Of a DNA stretch of 9,414 nt, positions 1 through 7,587 are shown one piece after another; position 1 is the stretch's first letter; every line of letters begins with the position of its first letter. The notes under the pieces are model-generated. The model was not told where the DNA came from. It searched no databases and saw only the letters and a list, made by a program, of their open reading frames with translations. This stretch comes from Oscillospiraceae bacterium. GTDB lineage: Bacteria; Bacillota; Clostridia; Oscillospirales; Ruminococcaceae. The position numbers and the translations under genes were made by a program. The stretch lies in NCBI GenBank assembly GCA_019420135.1, contig JAHZHS010000065.1, forward strand, positions 1-9,414, in the 5' to 3' direction.

Positions 1-612
1 TTCGGTCTGCTCGGCGGCCTCCTGGGCTTCGGCGGCTTCTTCCTCCGCCTCCTCCAGTTTCTCGGCGGCCTCGTCCGCTTCCCGGTGGGCCTCGATGAAT
101 TCCTCTTTCTCCGCCTCGGTGCCGTGGAGCTCCACCTCAGGGTCGGGGCGCTCCACCACCTCGGCGCTCTCCACCTCGACGCCGCCCCGGGCTTCCAGGT
201 TGTCGCTCAGCTCCTGCATGTCCTCGGGGTCCTCGCAGGCCTGGTAGGCCGCATCCCCCTCCGCCTGGCTGATCTCCCCCTGCTCGGGGTCGGTGACCCG
301 GTACTCCACATGGGCCACATAATGGCCCCCGCATTCCTCGTACTCGTCCTCGTCAAAGTTTTCGGGGTCCTGGGCCTCCACCTGATCGCCGGTCTTTTGT
401 TCCCGCTCGGCGCACTCGTCAAACTCCTCCCGCGCCTGCTCCAGCTTCTGCTGTTCGGGCTGTTGGACGGCTTTCTGCTCCGCCCGGCAGTCCTCAAAGG
501 ATTCCGCCTTGTCCTCCCCCGCTTTTTCCAGGGGTTTTGTCTCCACCGGAGGGCGGGTCTCCTCCGGGGGACGGCGTTTTTCTTCCGGGCTGCCAAAGGG
601 GCTGCGGGCCAT
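1..612 (-). CDS. Acidic, coiled-coil-rich protein of unknown function (3' end beyond window)
   Basis: No known family is recognised. The gene starts with ATG at 612-610 and stays open to the left edge, giving the first 204 residues without a stop. A strong GAGGGAGGG ribosome site (621-629) lies 8 bases upstream. Residues 1-35 are basic and Pro-rich (MARSPFGSPEEKRRPP). Residues 35-130 are very rich in Glu, Gln and Asp, with an acidic run near 85-93 (NFDEDEYEE). Residues 165-204 are an Ala/Glu heptad-like stretch that should form a long helix or coiled coil. There is no signal peptide, membrane segment or enzymatic motif. Four cysteines (41, 66, 93, 126) are scattered and do not form a recognisable metal site. 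It follows the AAA+ gene after 37 bases with no terminator, so it is inferred to be the next gene of the operon. A scaffold, adaptor or substrate role is speculative. The coding call rests on the ribosome site, the reading frame and operon position. Confidence 0.8.
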   Translation of the reverse strand, partial: MARSPFGSPEEKRRPPEETRPPVETKPLEKAGEDKAESFEDCRAEQKAVQQPEQQKLEQAREEFDECAEREQKTGDQVEAQDPENFDEDEYEECGGHYVAHVEYRVTDPEQGEISQAEGDAAYQACEDPEDMQELSDNLEARGGVEVESAEVVERPDPEVELHGTEAEKEEFIEAHREADEAAEKLEEAEEEAAEAQEAAEQTE

Positions 613-649
613 CTGTTTTTCCCTCCCTCGTCAGCAGGCGCAGGCCGGG

Positions 650-2227
650 TCAGACCAGAACCTTGCGCGTGCGGGGTTTGTCGCTCTTCTGCTGCAGTTC
701 CTCGCCGCCGATGGGCTTGCCGGAGGCGGGCACCGCCCGCTCCTTGCCCCAGTCCCGGATGGCCTCGATCTTTTCGGGGCTGGTCTGGGACAGCGGCACC
801 ACATTGTTGAAGGCGTCGATGATGTTGGCTTCGGTCATCTGGAAGCCGTCGTTGGCGATCTCCCGGTAGGCCAGGTCGCGGACGGTGGATTCCAGGTCGG
901 CGCCGGTGAAGCCCTCGGTGATGGCGACGATCTTGTCCGCCAGAGGGCCGGAGAAGTCCAGCTTGAGATACTTGCGCATGTACAGGCTCAGGATATCCCG
1001 GCGTTCCTCGGCGGTGGGCAGGTCCACAAAGAACAGCTCGTCAAAGCGGCCCCGGCGCAGCAGTTCCGACGGCAGCATGGAGACATCGTTGGCGGTGGCC
1101 ACCACAAAGACCATCTTTTTGCACTCCTGCATCCAGAACAAGAACTGTCCCACCATGCGGGTGGAGACACCGCCGTCCCCGGCGCCCTTGGTGGCACCGG
1201 AGAGGCCCTTCTCGATCTCGTCGATCCAGAGGATGCAGGGGGAGACGTTTTCGGCGGTGGTCAAAGCGTCCTTGAGCTGCTGTTCCGACTGGCCCACATA
1301 GCTGCCCTGGACGGTGGCGAAGTCCAGCCGGTAGAGGGGCAGTTTCCAGGTAGCCGAGATGGACTTGGCCGACAGGGACTTGCCGCAGCCGGGCACGCCC
1401 ACCAGCAGGATGCCCCGGGGAGGGCGCAGGCCCTTGCTGCGCAGTTCGTCCCGCTTTTCGGGGGTGAGGAGCTCCTTCTTTTCATTGAGCCATTTGCGCA
1501 GGCCTTCCAGGCCGCCCACGTCCACCACGCTGTCGTCCACGTCGATCTTTTCCAGGCCGGAAATGTCCGAGAACAGCCGGTCCTTGGCGTTGCGCACCTC
1601 GTCCATGTCGGACTTGCAGATGCGCTTGTTGGCGATGAGGGCGGCGATGACGTTCTCCGCCTCGATGCGGGTGACGCCCGCCAGCATGGAGGCCGCCTCC
1701 CGGATGTCGGTGTTGTCCCACTCGATGGGGATCTCGTTGCGGTAGTCGTCGATGTATTCCTTGATGATGGTATACATCTCATCCTCGTTGGGGTTGTCGA
1801 TCTTGAGGGTCATGCCCAGGCGCTGCAGCTGGTTCCAGACAGGGTTGCTGGTCAGCACGATGACCACGCCCCCCGACTCGCTGGCCAGGGTGACCAGGTC
1901 CAGAATCTGGCGGGCGTCGCTGTTGTCGCCGCTGATGTCGGGGATCTCGGTGAGGATGAGGGTCAGATACTGCTTGCGCTTCATCTGCTCGCTCATGAAG
2001 TCGATGGCGCCGTAGACCGACTTGTCCTCGTTGAGGACCTTCTCGGTGGACAGATCGTAGACGCCCTTGGACAGGGTGTGGACGTAGAAGGGCAGGTTCA
2101 GCTCCTCGGCCACCTCCTTGAGGACGCCCAGGGAACGGGCGCGCTCGATGGTGTTGATGGCAATGAAGGGAATGCGGGCGATGGAATACCGCCGCAGCAG
2201 ATTTTTGCTTTCAGCCAGTGTACTCAA
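650..2227 (-). CDS. Ycf46-like classical AAA+ ATPase (525 aa)
   Basis: This is a cytosolic ATP-driven remodeling/unfolding protein, by family. The C-terminal AAA+ domain (about 235-475) is intact: Walker A GVPGCGKS (277-284), pore-loop aromatic Tyr310 in GSYVGQSE, Walker B CILWIDE (331-337), sensor 1 ATAND (377-381), arginine fingers in LLRRGRFDE (R391/R392/R394) and a sensor-2 GADL (442-445). The N-terminal part (about 15-150) looks like a decayed ATPase fold: it has strands resembling Walker B (LTLILTEIPD, 88-97) and sensor 1 (VVIVLTSN, 121-128) but no P-loop. This two-part layout and length fit the Ycf46/SpoVK-like group (COG0464). The tail after 480 is flexible and ends in TRKVLV. The start is TTG at 2227-2225: AAGGAGG lies 10 bases upstream, no ATG is suitably placed, and the next Met is residue 79. 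The gene follows the 148-aa gene after 15 bases. Whether it threads a protein substrate or remodels a partner complex cannot be read from sequence. Confidence 0.93.
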   Translation of the reverse strand: MSTLAESKNLLRRYSIARIPFIAINTIERARSLGVLKEVAEELNLPFYVHTLSKGVYDLSTEKVLNEDKSVYGAIDFMSEQMKRKQYLTLILTEIPDISGDNSDARQILDLVTLASESGGVVIVLTSNPVWNQLQRLGMTLKIDNPNEDEMYTIIKEYIDDYRNEIPIEWDNTDIREAASMLAGVTRIEAENVIAALIANKRICKSDMDEVRNAKDRLFSDISGLEKIDVDDSVVDVGGLEGLRKWLNEKKELLTPEKRDELRSKGLRPPRGILLVGVPGCGKSLSAKSISATWKLPLYRLDFATVQGSYVGQSEQQLKDALTTAENVSPCILWIDEIEKGLSGATKGAGDGGVSTRMVGQFLFWMQECKKMVFVVATANDVSMLPSELLRRGRFDELFFVDLPTAEERRDILSLYMRKYLKLDFSGPLADKIVAITEGFTGADLESTVRDLAYREIANDGFQMTEANIIDAFNNVVPLSQTSPEKIEAIRDWGKERAVPASGKPIGGEELQQKSDKPRTRKVLV

Positions 2228-2245
2228 AGCGATAGATCCTCCTTA
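2228..2245 (-). promoter_or_regulatory. Ribosome site deciding the TTG start of the AAA+ gene; overlaps the upstream stop
   Basis: Read on the minus strand, the TAA stop of the 148-aa gene (2245-2243) runs directly into AAGGAGG (2244-2238). The two share bases, giving TAAGGAGG. The TTG start follows after 10 bases. The arrangement suits ribosomes terminating on one gene and re-initiating on the next, which would couple the two products. The slightly long spacing and TTG codon may lower AAA+ synthesis relative to its neighbours. Confidence 0.75.
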
Positions 2246-2689
2246 CAGGGTATTGACGCGGTGGTTGCGGATGATGCTGGCCAGCTTGCCGGAACGGTCC
2301 CGTTTGGCGCTGTCCTCCAGGGACTTCTGCATATTGTCCGCCTGGGCCTGCACCAGCTGGCAGTACTGGGCGCGGTCCTTCTCGGGGATGACGGGCAGGT
2401 CCATGACCTGTTTGAGAAAGCTCATCTCCCTGCGCAGGGCCAGCAGGGCCCGCACAATGTTGCCCTCCCCGTTGCCGGGGCGGGACATTTCCCGGGAAAA
2501 CCGGTCCGAGGCGCGGTTCATCCGGGTGTTGACCGCATCGGTGAGCTTTTTGGCAAACCGTTCGGCCACACCGCTCTGCCAGGCCAGGGTGCCGCCTTTC
2601 ATGGCGTCCAGCACCTCGGCGTCGTCGGTTCCGTTTTTCAGTTCGTCGAGCAGGACGCTCCACTCGGCGTAGGTGCGGGGGGCGGTCAT
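2243..2689 (-). CDS. Small all-helical protein of unknown function (148 aa)
   Basis: I do not recognise a family. The ATG at 2689-2687 overlaps the TGA of the upstream gene as ATGA, with GGAGG about 5-10 bases ahead, so translation is probably coupled. Composition predicts an all-alpha cytosolic protein: helices around 7-32, 35-70 (WQSGVAERFAKKLTDAVNTRMN region), 77-97 and 103-130, separated by the short PGNGEGN loop (71-77). The C-terminus is basic (SIIRNHRVNTL). There is no signal peptide, membrane segment or catalytic motif. Conserved-looking Trp10 and Trp37 may pack a helical bundle. It sits immediately before the AAA+ gene, whose ribosome site overlaps its stop. This close pairing suggests an adaptor or regulator acting with that ATPase, which is an inference from context only. 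Confidence 0.85.
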   Translation of the reverse strand: MTAPRTYAEWSVLLDELKNGTDDAEVLDAMKGGTLAWQSGVAERFAKKLTDAVNTRMNRASDRFSREMSRPGNGEGNIVRALLALRREMSFLKQVMDLPVIPEKDRAQYCQLVQAQADNMQKSLEDSAKRDRSGKLASIIRNHRVNTL

Positions 2690-3126
2690 ACCGTCCTCCT
2701 TCTGCGCACGGACAGCTGGGGCGGGACGAGATCCCAGTCCGGCAGGCCCTGGGCAAAGGCGTTTTCCTCCTCCGCCGCCTGGACGGCGGCCGCCGGGGCG
2801 GGGGCGGCGGGCTTGTCCTTCACCGCCGCAAAGGGGGAGGCGGGGGCAGGCCGGGCGGCAGGGGCAGGGGCCGGAGCTGCCGGCTTGTCCGCCGCGGCGG
2901 CAAAGGGAGCGGCCGGGGCGGGCTGGGGTTCGGGAGCGGCGGGGGCCGCGGCCTCACTCAAAGAGGTGAGGGGCGGGGTGTCCTCCGCAGCGGCAAAGGG
3001 AGTGGAGACCACTTCCCGGGTCTCTCCCTCCCGGGAGATGGTGAAGGCGTTTTCCGCCGCCTTGGGCGCGGCATCGGGCTGGGCGCCGATGGAATTGATG
3101 AAACTGGCTCTCTGTTTTGCATCCAT
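2686..3126 (-). CDS. Disordered Ala/Pro-rich repeat protein with Phe motifs (146 aa)
   Basis: Family not recognised. The ATG at 3126-3124 is preceded by GAGGAGGG about 8 bases upstream, 21 bases after the previous stop. Residues 1-30 and 118-146 look like real terminal segments. The middle (43-112) is Ala/Pro low-complexity with repeats: PFAAAED (43-49), PFAAAADKPAAPAPA (74-88) and PFAAVKDKPAAPAPA (98-112). ENAF occurs near both ends (25-28 and 121-124), so Phe-containing anchors recur at 28, 44, 75, 99 and 124. The C-terminal segment GLPDWDLVPPQLSVRRRRTV (127-146) is unlike the repeats. It combines a Trp/Pro motif with an Arg cluster and looks like a dedicated binding peptide. The protein has no signal peptide or membrane segment and is probably intrinsically disordered. 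A multivalent tether between operon proteins is the simplest reading, but this is inferred. Confidence 0.85.
   Translation of the reverse strand: MDAKQRASFINSIGAQPDAAPKAAENAFTISREGETREVVSTPFAAAEDTPPLTSLSEAAAPAAPEPQPAPAAPFAAAADKPAAPAPAPAARPAPASPFAAVKDKPAAPAPAAAVQAAEEENAFAQGLPDWDLVPPQLSVRRRRTV
2791..3000 (-). repeat. Degenerate protein-coding repeats of the PFAAA-x-DKPAAPAPA type
   Basis: Three units lie in the 146-aa gene. The last two (coding 2907-2863 and 2835-2791) match at 13 of 15 residues. The first (from 3000) keeps only the PFAAA-acidic start. At DNA level the shared strings include GGCAAAGGGAG-like segments on the plus strand. Such repeats can expand or contract by slippage, so copy number may differ between strains. 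Confidence 0.75.
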
Positions 3127-3147
3127 GATTTCTGCCCTCCTCTATCT

Positions 3148-4896
3148 TCAGGATACCTGGATCTTGCGGGTGCTGTCCGCCAGATGCTTGACGTACTGTT
3201 CCGGGGTGATCTGTTCCAGGAAGTCCTTGACCTTCTGGGCGTCGGCGTCCTTCTGGCCGAACTCGGCGCGGAAGTCCACCACCTCGGCCAGGGTGGCCCG
3301 CAGGATCTCCAGGCCGTTGGTGCGTTTCTGCTCAAACTGGGCCTCGATGTTGGCGCGGCTGACCTCGATGCGCTTGGACTTGCTCATGTAGTTGAGCACC
3401 ATGGCCACGCCGGCGATGATGGCCAGCACCCCGAACAGCGCCAGCCCTGCAAACAGCATGACGACGCCCACGGCGGCCACGCCGTAGCCCGCGTACTGCA
3501 GGTACTTGTCAAAGGTGGTCAGGACGCAGGCAGCCAGGGCGGTGGCCTTCTCGGTGTCGATGAGCTGGTTGAAGCGGGCGCACAGCTCCTCCTCGTTCTC
3601 GCCGTCGCAGGTCTTGTCGTTGAAGGTGTCGATGTACAGCGCGATCTCGTTGGGGATCTTCATGCGGTTTTTGGCCTCCACGTCGTCAAAGGCGTTGGTG
3701 ATCCAGTCCTTGGACAGGGCGATGGCCAGCTCCTGGGTGGAGGCGCTGGCGTGGGAGCGTTCCGGCGTCATGGCGGCGTCGGTCAAAAGCTGGGTGAGGT
3801 CCTTCTTCTCCTCAAAGGCACTCTTTTCCACCTGCATGCTCTGCTGGGCCCGGTCCTCGTCGCCCCGGTAGTCCACCACGAACTGCTCGAACTTTTCCTG
3901 CATGCGCAGGGGGATTTCCTCCTCGTCAAAGTCGGTGACCAGGCTGTTCATGATGTCGTCCAGCTGATGCTTGACCGTCTCGGGGGAATCGGGCTTGTTG
4001 AAGATGTCGATGAAGTATTCCAGAATGTTGGCGTAGAGCTCCGCCCCCTCCATGATGTCCTTGAGCACCGGCCAGGTGTGGCTGTACTGGGGCAGGTAGG
4101 TGTAGCGGCTCTCGTCCATGGGCTGGCGCTTGAGGTTGATGGCGTCGCCCCACTGTTGGGTCTGCTGTTCCACAAAGCCCACCTTCTCGGACAGATGGTC
4201 CAGCCACTCGCCCATCTGGCGGGAGACAAGGCCCTCCGAGTCGGCGCCCAGCAGGCCGCAGGCGAAGGCGTCCAGCACAATGACCGCCTTGCGGTCCAGG
4301 TTTTCGGCGTCCTGCCCGGCCAGATACCGCTGGGTCCACTTGAGGCAGGCCTGCTTGCGGCCGGCCCGGCGGCAGATCAAAGCAAACAGCAGGGAGGTTT
4401 TCTGGTCGTCCCGGTGGATGGCCTCGGTAAGGGCGCGCTGGGCCAGGTCGGGCTTGTCGCTGATCCAGGCGGACAGGGCCACCAGGCAGGGAGCCAGCCA
4501 GTACCGCGGGGTGGAGACCATCAGTTCCTCGGTGGCGTTGGTGATGGTCTCCTTGCGGACGATGCCCAGGTCGTTGGCCTGGAGGATGCCGGTGGTGGTG
4601 CGGCGGATGACCGCATAGTGGCCGTACTTGGTCTCCAGTTCCTGGCGGATCTTGACCAGTCGGACCTCGGCAGTCTGGAGACGGTTGGTCATCTCCTGCT
4701 TCTGGACGTAGATCTTGAAGTCCCGGGCCAGCTGGCCCAGCTCATCGTAGACCACCCGGACGTTCTGGTTCACCGATCCCACATTCTGGTTGACGGTGCC
4801 CACGTCATCATGGATCACTTCCAGGCTGCGCCCGATCTCACCCAGATTGCGCTCGATATAATTCAGATTGGCCGCGCTGATTGCATAGTCTGCCAT
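3148..4896 (-). CDS. Coiled-coil, helical protein with a C-terminal membrane hairpin (582 aa)
   Basis: No named family is recognised. The ATG at 4896-4894 has AAGGAGG about 7 bases upstream. The N-terminal 90 residues are predicted coiled coil, including a near-perfect heptad duplication (VGTVNQN then VGSVNQN, 32-45). Residues 120-460 are rich in helices, with a stretch (about 135-215) that resembles TPR/HEAT-like helical pairs. Residues 467-504 are uninterrupted hydrophobic and Ala/Gly-rich (YGVAAVGVVMLFAGLALFGV and on), long enough for two closely spaced membrane helices. The remaining ~75 residues return to a charged coiled-coil-like helix. There is no signal peptide, so most of the protein should be cytosolic and held to the membrane by the late hairpin, with both ends inside if it crosses twice. 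The C-terminus is TRKIQVS. There is no nucleotide-binding motif. It follows the HerA-type gene after 30 bases and may be the membrane platform for the operon's ATPases (inference). Confidence 0.88.
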   Translation of the reverse strand: MADYAISAANLNYIERNLGEIGRSLEVIHDDVGTVNQNVGSVNQNVRVVYDELGQLARDFKIYVQKQEMTNRLQTAEVRLVKIRQELETKYGHYAVIRRTTTGILQANDLGIVRKETITNATEELMVSTPRYWLAPCLVALSAWISDKPDLAQRALTEAIHRDDQKTSLLFALICRRAGRKQACLKWTQRYLAGQDAENLDRKAVIVLDAFACGLLGADSEGLVSRQMGEWLDHLSEKVGFVEQQTQQWGDAINLKRQPMDESRYTYLPQYSHTWPVLKDIMEGAELYANILEYFIDIFNKPDSPETVKHQLDDIMNSLVTDFDEEEIPLRMQEKFEQFVVDYRGDEDRAQQSMQVEKSAFEEKKDLTQLLTDAAMTPERSHASASTQELAIALSKDWITNAFDDVEAKNRMKIPNEIALYIDTFNDKTCDGENEEELCARFNQLIDTEKATALAACVLTTFDKYLQYAGYGVAAVGVVMLFAGLALFGVLAIIAGVAMVLNYMSKSKRIEVSRANIEAQFEQKRTNGLEILRATLAEVVDFRAEFGQKDADAQKVKDFLEQITPEQYVKHLADSTRKIQVS

Positions 4897-4926
4897 AATG
4901 TTCCTCCTTGTATCTGTTTTTTCCCG

Positions 4927-7587
4927 TCAGCGGGATGGTTTGTGTGTCTGCCGCAGGTAATCCGCAAGCACCTGCTGGCGGGCGCCGTCATCCATGTCGG
5001 GGGCCTGCTGCAGGATGGCCCCGAAGACGCACAGCCGCCGGAACAGCCCCCCGGTATTGAGAGGCTTCATGTAGGACGCCCGCAAAAATGCGTCCATGGC
5101 GCCGGCGGCGAAGTTTTTCTGCTTCCACTTTTCCACCACCATGGCGCCGTTGACCTTCTGCGCTTCCAGGTGGGCGCCGATCTCCCGCCAGTAGCGGCAG
5201 CGGTGCTCGCAGTAGGTGCAGCCCACGTGATGGTGCACCGTCTGGTCGTAGTTTTCGGCGATGGACTGCACCTTTTTGCGGACCTCGTCCAGGACCTGGC
5301 GGCGGTCCTTGTCGTAGAAGGACTCCACCAGGGGGAACTTGACGCAGCGGGGACGGTTGTCCCCCTCGGAGTAGACCGCCGCATAGCCCCGCCGCAGGGA
5401 GCTTAAGTATTCGATCTGCTCGGCGGTCATGTTCATGGCCCGGCCGATGGTCTCCCGGTCGTCCTGGGCCACGGTGCGGTGGACGATCTTGAGGTTGGTG
5501 TTCTTGATGGTGTCGGGGGCCAGCTTGGTGGGGATCTGGTCGGCAATGAGAATGCCCTGACCGTAGGTACGGATCTCGGCCAGCAGGTTGCAGAAGAATT
5601 CCACCGACTTGGCCCGGGTGCCGCCCCCCTCCCCCGATTCCTCCACCTTTTTCAGCAGGCGGTGGGCTTCCTCGATCATGAGGATGTGGGACAGGTCCTT
5701 GCTGCCCTTGTCCATGAGGGATTTGCGGTACTCGTACAGCTGCACCATGAGGATGCCGATGACAAAGGATTTGGTCTCGTCGTCGCCGATGTCCTCCAGC
5801 TCCAATACCACCGGGCGGTTGAGCAGCTCCCCGATGGGCACCGACCGGGGGGTGTCCAGCATGGCGCCCTTGCCGCCGATCATGAGGGAATGGATGCGGG
5901 CCTGGAGGGCGGTCTTGACGTTGGACTGTACTTCCTGGTAGTAGCCCATGCGGTCCACCACCACCGCCACCTTATTATAAAGGTCGGTGAGGGTGGGGTA
6001 CTCGGTGAGGCCGTAGCGGTTTTTGTTTTCCACAATGTCCCAGCCCCGGTCGTCGTAGATCTCATAGACGGCGCTTTCCAGCACATAGGGCAGGGGCGGG
6101 AAGAGATCGAAGGCCGCCTTGAACGTCGACAAAAGATAGTCGATGTGGGTCTGCAGGGAGATGCCCGGCGTCGTCTCAAAGGGGTTGATGCGGTAGGGGA
6201 TGGAACTGCCGCTGGCCTCGGCTCCCAGGGTAAAGACCAGCAGGTCCTCAAAGCCTTTCAGGTTGCGCAGTTCCCAGTACTCCCGCTTGGCCGACTCGAT
6301 GACCAGGAAGGGCACCTTTTCTCCCGGGGGCGCCTTGCCCCACAGGGTGTCCAGGATGGACTTGGTGGTGTTGGTCTTGCCGCCGCCGGTGATGCCGATG
6401 ATGAGGGCGTGGCGGGTGAAGTCCCGCTTTTCCATGTTGTAGCGGTTGTCGGCGGCGCCGGCCCCGCTCCGTCCGGCCCGGCAGACCTCCCCCAGGGGAA
6501 TGGGCCGGCGGAGGCTGCGTCCCCGGTCGGAGACGTCGAACTCCACATACTGGTCCACATAGTAGCCGGGGAATTCCCGCACCGGCAGCTGGCAAATTGC
6601 GCCCAGCTGGTCGCTGCTGAGCAGCGTCTGGTATTCGTAGACATAGAGGGAGATGTCGGTGTCCAGCTCGGGGCTGTGCCACCGGCTCAGGGGATGGGCG
6701 TCGTCCTGCACCAGGTCGGCGATCATGTAGGCGTTGGGGATGACCTCCCCGATGGCGTTGTAGTCCAGGATGCGCAGGGGTTCCGGCCGGACCCCCTTGC
6801 CCGAGTAGGCCGCCCGCACCAGGTTGCCCAGCTGGCGGGCGTCGGCGGGGGTATCGGCGGCAAAGTAGCCGTTGACCCGCCACATGCCCCGGGCCATGCC
6901 GTCCTTCAGCTGTTCCTCCAGGGCCTGCAGATTGTCAAAGTAGTTCTTGCAGGCAAAATCCTGGTGCTGGGCCGAGATGTTGCCCTGGGCCCCGCCCGAG
7001 ATGGAGCGGTTGATGAGCTCAAAGACCCGGGCCATCTCCTCCAGCAGGCGGCTGTGGCCGAAGGTCACCGCAATGTTGCTCAGCCCCGAGGCCAGCACGA
7101 TGTAGGAGAACCGCCGCCCCAGCATGCCCCGGCAGATGCTCTCGATCTGCTCGGGGGGCGGGGCGTTTTCCTCCTGCCGCTGGGCGGGGATGCCGGTGAA
7201 CATCCCCCCGTACCGCTTGGGACAGCTGCGCAGGGGATTGTCCCGGGCGGGGGATACCGCAATGCCGGGACAGCGGCCTTCCAGGGAGGCCTGCAGGCTT
7301 TCGGACAGGGTGCGCAGGGTGCCCAGATAGAGGGAGATGCCTGTTTCATCCCCCACCAGGGCGTAGCAGAAGGGCACGCCGTACCGCACGCAGCCGCTGA
7401 GCACATCCCCCATGAGGGCGGCCATGGCCGCGGGGGATTTTTCGTCCCAGAAGCGGCTGATGCCCTCCACCTGAAGGAAGGACATGTTGTTGCATTCCTC
7501 ATACCCCTGCGCCCGGAAGTTGCCGCTGCCGATGAGATCCAGTTCCTCCCGGCAGACGGCGGCGTTGCGCTGTTGTTCGGTATACAT
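4927..7587 (-). CDS. HerA/DUF87-type hexameric ATPase with extended N-terminus and C-terminal Cys/His cluster (886 aa)
   Basis: This is a HerA/FtsK-superfamily ATPase. The core (about 365-755) has Walker A GITGGGKTN (398-406), Walker B HILMIEEAH (634-642) with the HerA-typical EEAH, a polar sensor segment ILIADQIPTKL (679-689), and NTNLKIVHR (696-704), whose Arg is a good arginine-finger candidate. RRPIPLGEV (360-368) resembles the barrel strand that precedes the P-loop in DUF87 proteins. HerA relatives form ring pumps that move DNA, or possibly protein, often with a nuclease partner such as NurA; no nuclease is visible here. The first ~360 residues far exceed the usual HerA N-terminal barrel and match nothing I recognise. 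After the core comes HHHVGCTYCEHRC (785-797), a possible zinc or Fe-S site, then a helical tail. The ATG at 7587 has GAGGGGG 8 bases upstream, inside a leader resembling that of the first operon gene. DNA versus protein as substrate is undecided. Confidence 0.92.
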   Translation of the reverse strand: MYTEQQRNAAVCREELDLIGSGNFRAQGYEECNNMSFLQVEGISRFWDEKSPAAMAALMGDVLSGCVRYGVPFCYALVGDETGISLYLGTLRTLSESLQASLEGRCPGIAVSPARDNPLRSCPKRYGGMFTGIPAQRQEENAPPPEQIESICRGMLGRRFSYIVLASGLSNIAVTFGHSRLLEEMARVFELINRSISGGAQGNISAQHQDFACKNYFDNLQALEEQLKDGMARGMWRVNGYFAADTPADARQLGNLVRAAYSGKGVRPEPLRILDYNAIGEVIPNAYMIADLVQDDAHPLSRWHSPELDTDISLYVYEYQTLLSSDQLGAICQLPVREFPGYYVDQYVEFDVSDRGRSLRRPIPLGEVCRAGRSGAGAADNRYNMEKRDFTRHALIIGITGGGKTNTTKSILDTLWGKAPPGEKVPFLVIESAKREYWELRNLKGFEDLLVFTLGAEASGSSIPYRINPFETTPGISLQTHIDYLLSTFKAAFDLFPPLPYVLESAVYEIYDDRGWDIVENKNRYGLTEYPTLTDLYNKVAVVVDRMGYYQEVQSNVKTALQARIHSLMIGGKGAMLDTPRSVPIGELLNRPVVLELEDIGDDETKSFVIGILMVQLYEYRKSLMDKGSKDLSHILMIEEAHRLLKKVEESGEGGGTRAKSVEFFCNLLAEIRTYGQGILIADQIPTKLAPDTIKNTNLKIVHRTVAQDDRETIGRAMNMTAEQIEYLSSLRRGYAAVYSEGDNRPRCVKFPLVESFYDKDRRQVLDEVRKKVQSIAENYDQTVHHHVGCTYCEHRCRYWREIGAHLEAQKVNGAMVVEKWKQKNFAAGAMDAFLRASYMKPLNTGGLFRRLCVFGAILQQAPDMDDGARQQVLADYLRQTHKPSR

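Noticed and set aside
2488..2499. TTTCCCGGGAAA palindrome, with CCCGGGAAATGTCCCG on the minus strand, resembling the leader palindromes
   Set aside because: It lies well inside the 148-aa coding sequence, the longer match has several mismatches, and it does not precede a start codon. Probably coincidence.
509..3391. Very long plus-strand open frame (960 codons) opposite the leftward genes
   Set aside because: It is low-complexity in Gly, Val, Leu, Asp and His, lacks any domain, and spans several well-supported minus-strand genes. It is a by-product of GC-rich third positions on the coding strand.
3148..4896. Membrane-hairpin protein as a bacterial dynamin or phage tape-measure protein
   Set aside because: There is no P-loop or GTPase motif for a dynamin, no phage structural genes nearby, and a single late hydrophobic block rather than tape-measure features.
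3184..5406. Long plus-strand open frame (740 codons)
   Set aside because: Same composition artefact; it lies opposite the membrane-hairpin gene and the 3' part of the HerA-type gene and has no ribosome site or recognisable domain.
4927..7587. HerA-NurA or SIR2-HerA antiphage/DNA-end-processing system
   Set aside because: No nuclease or SIR2 domain is encoded in the visible operon. It could only be revived if one lies beyond the left edge.
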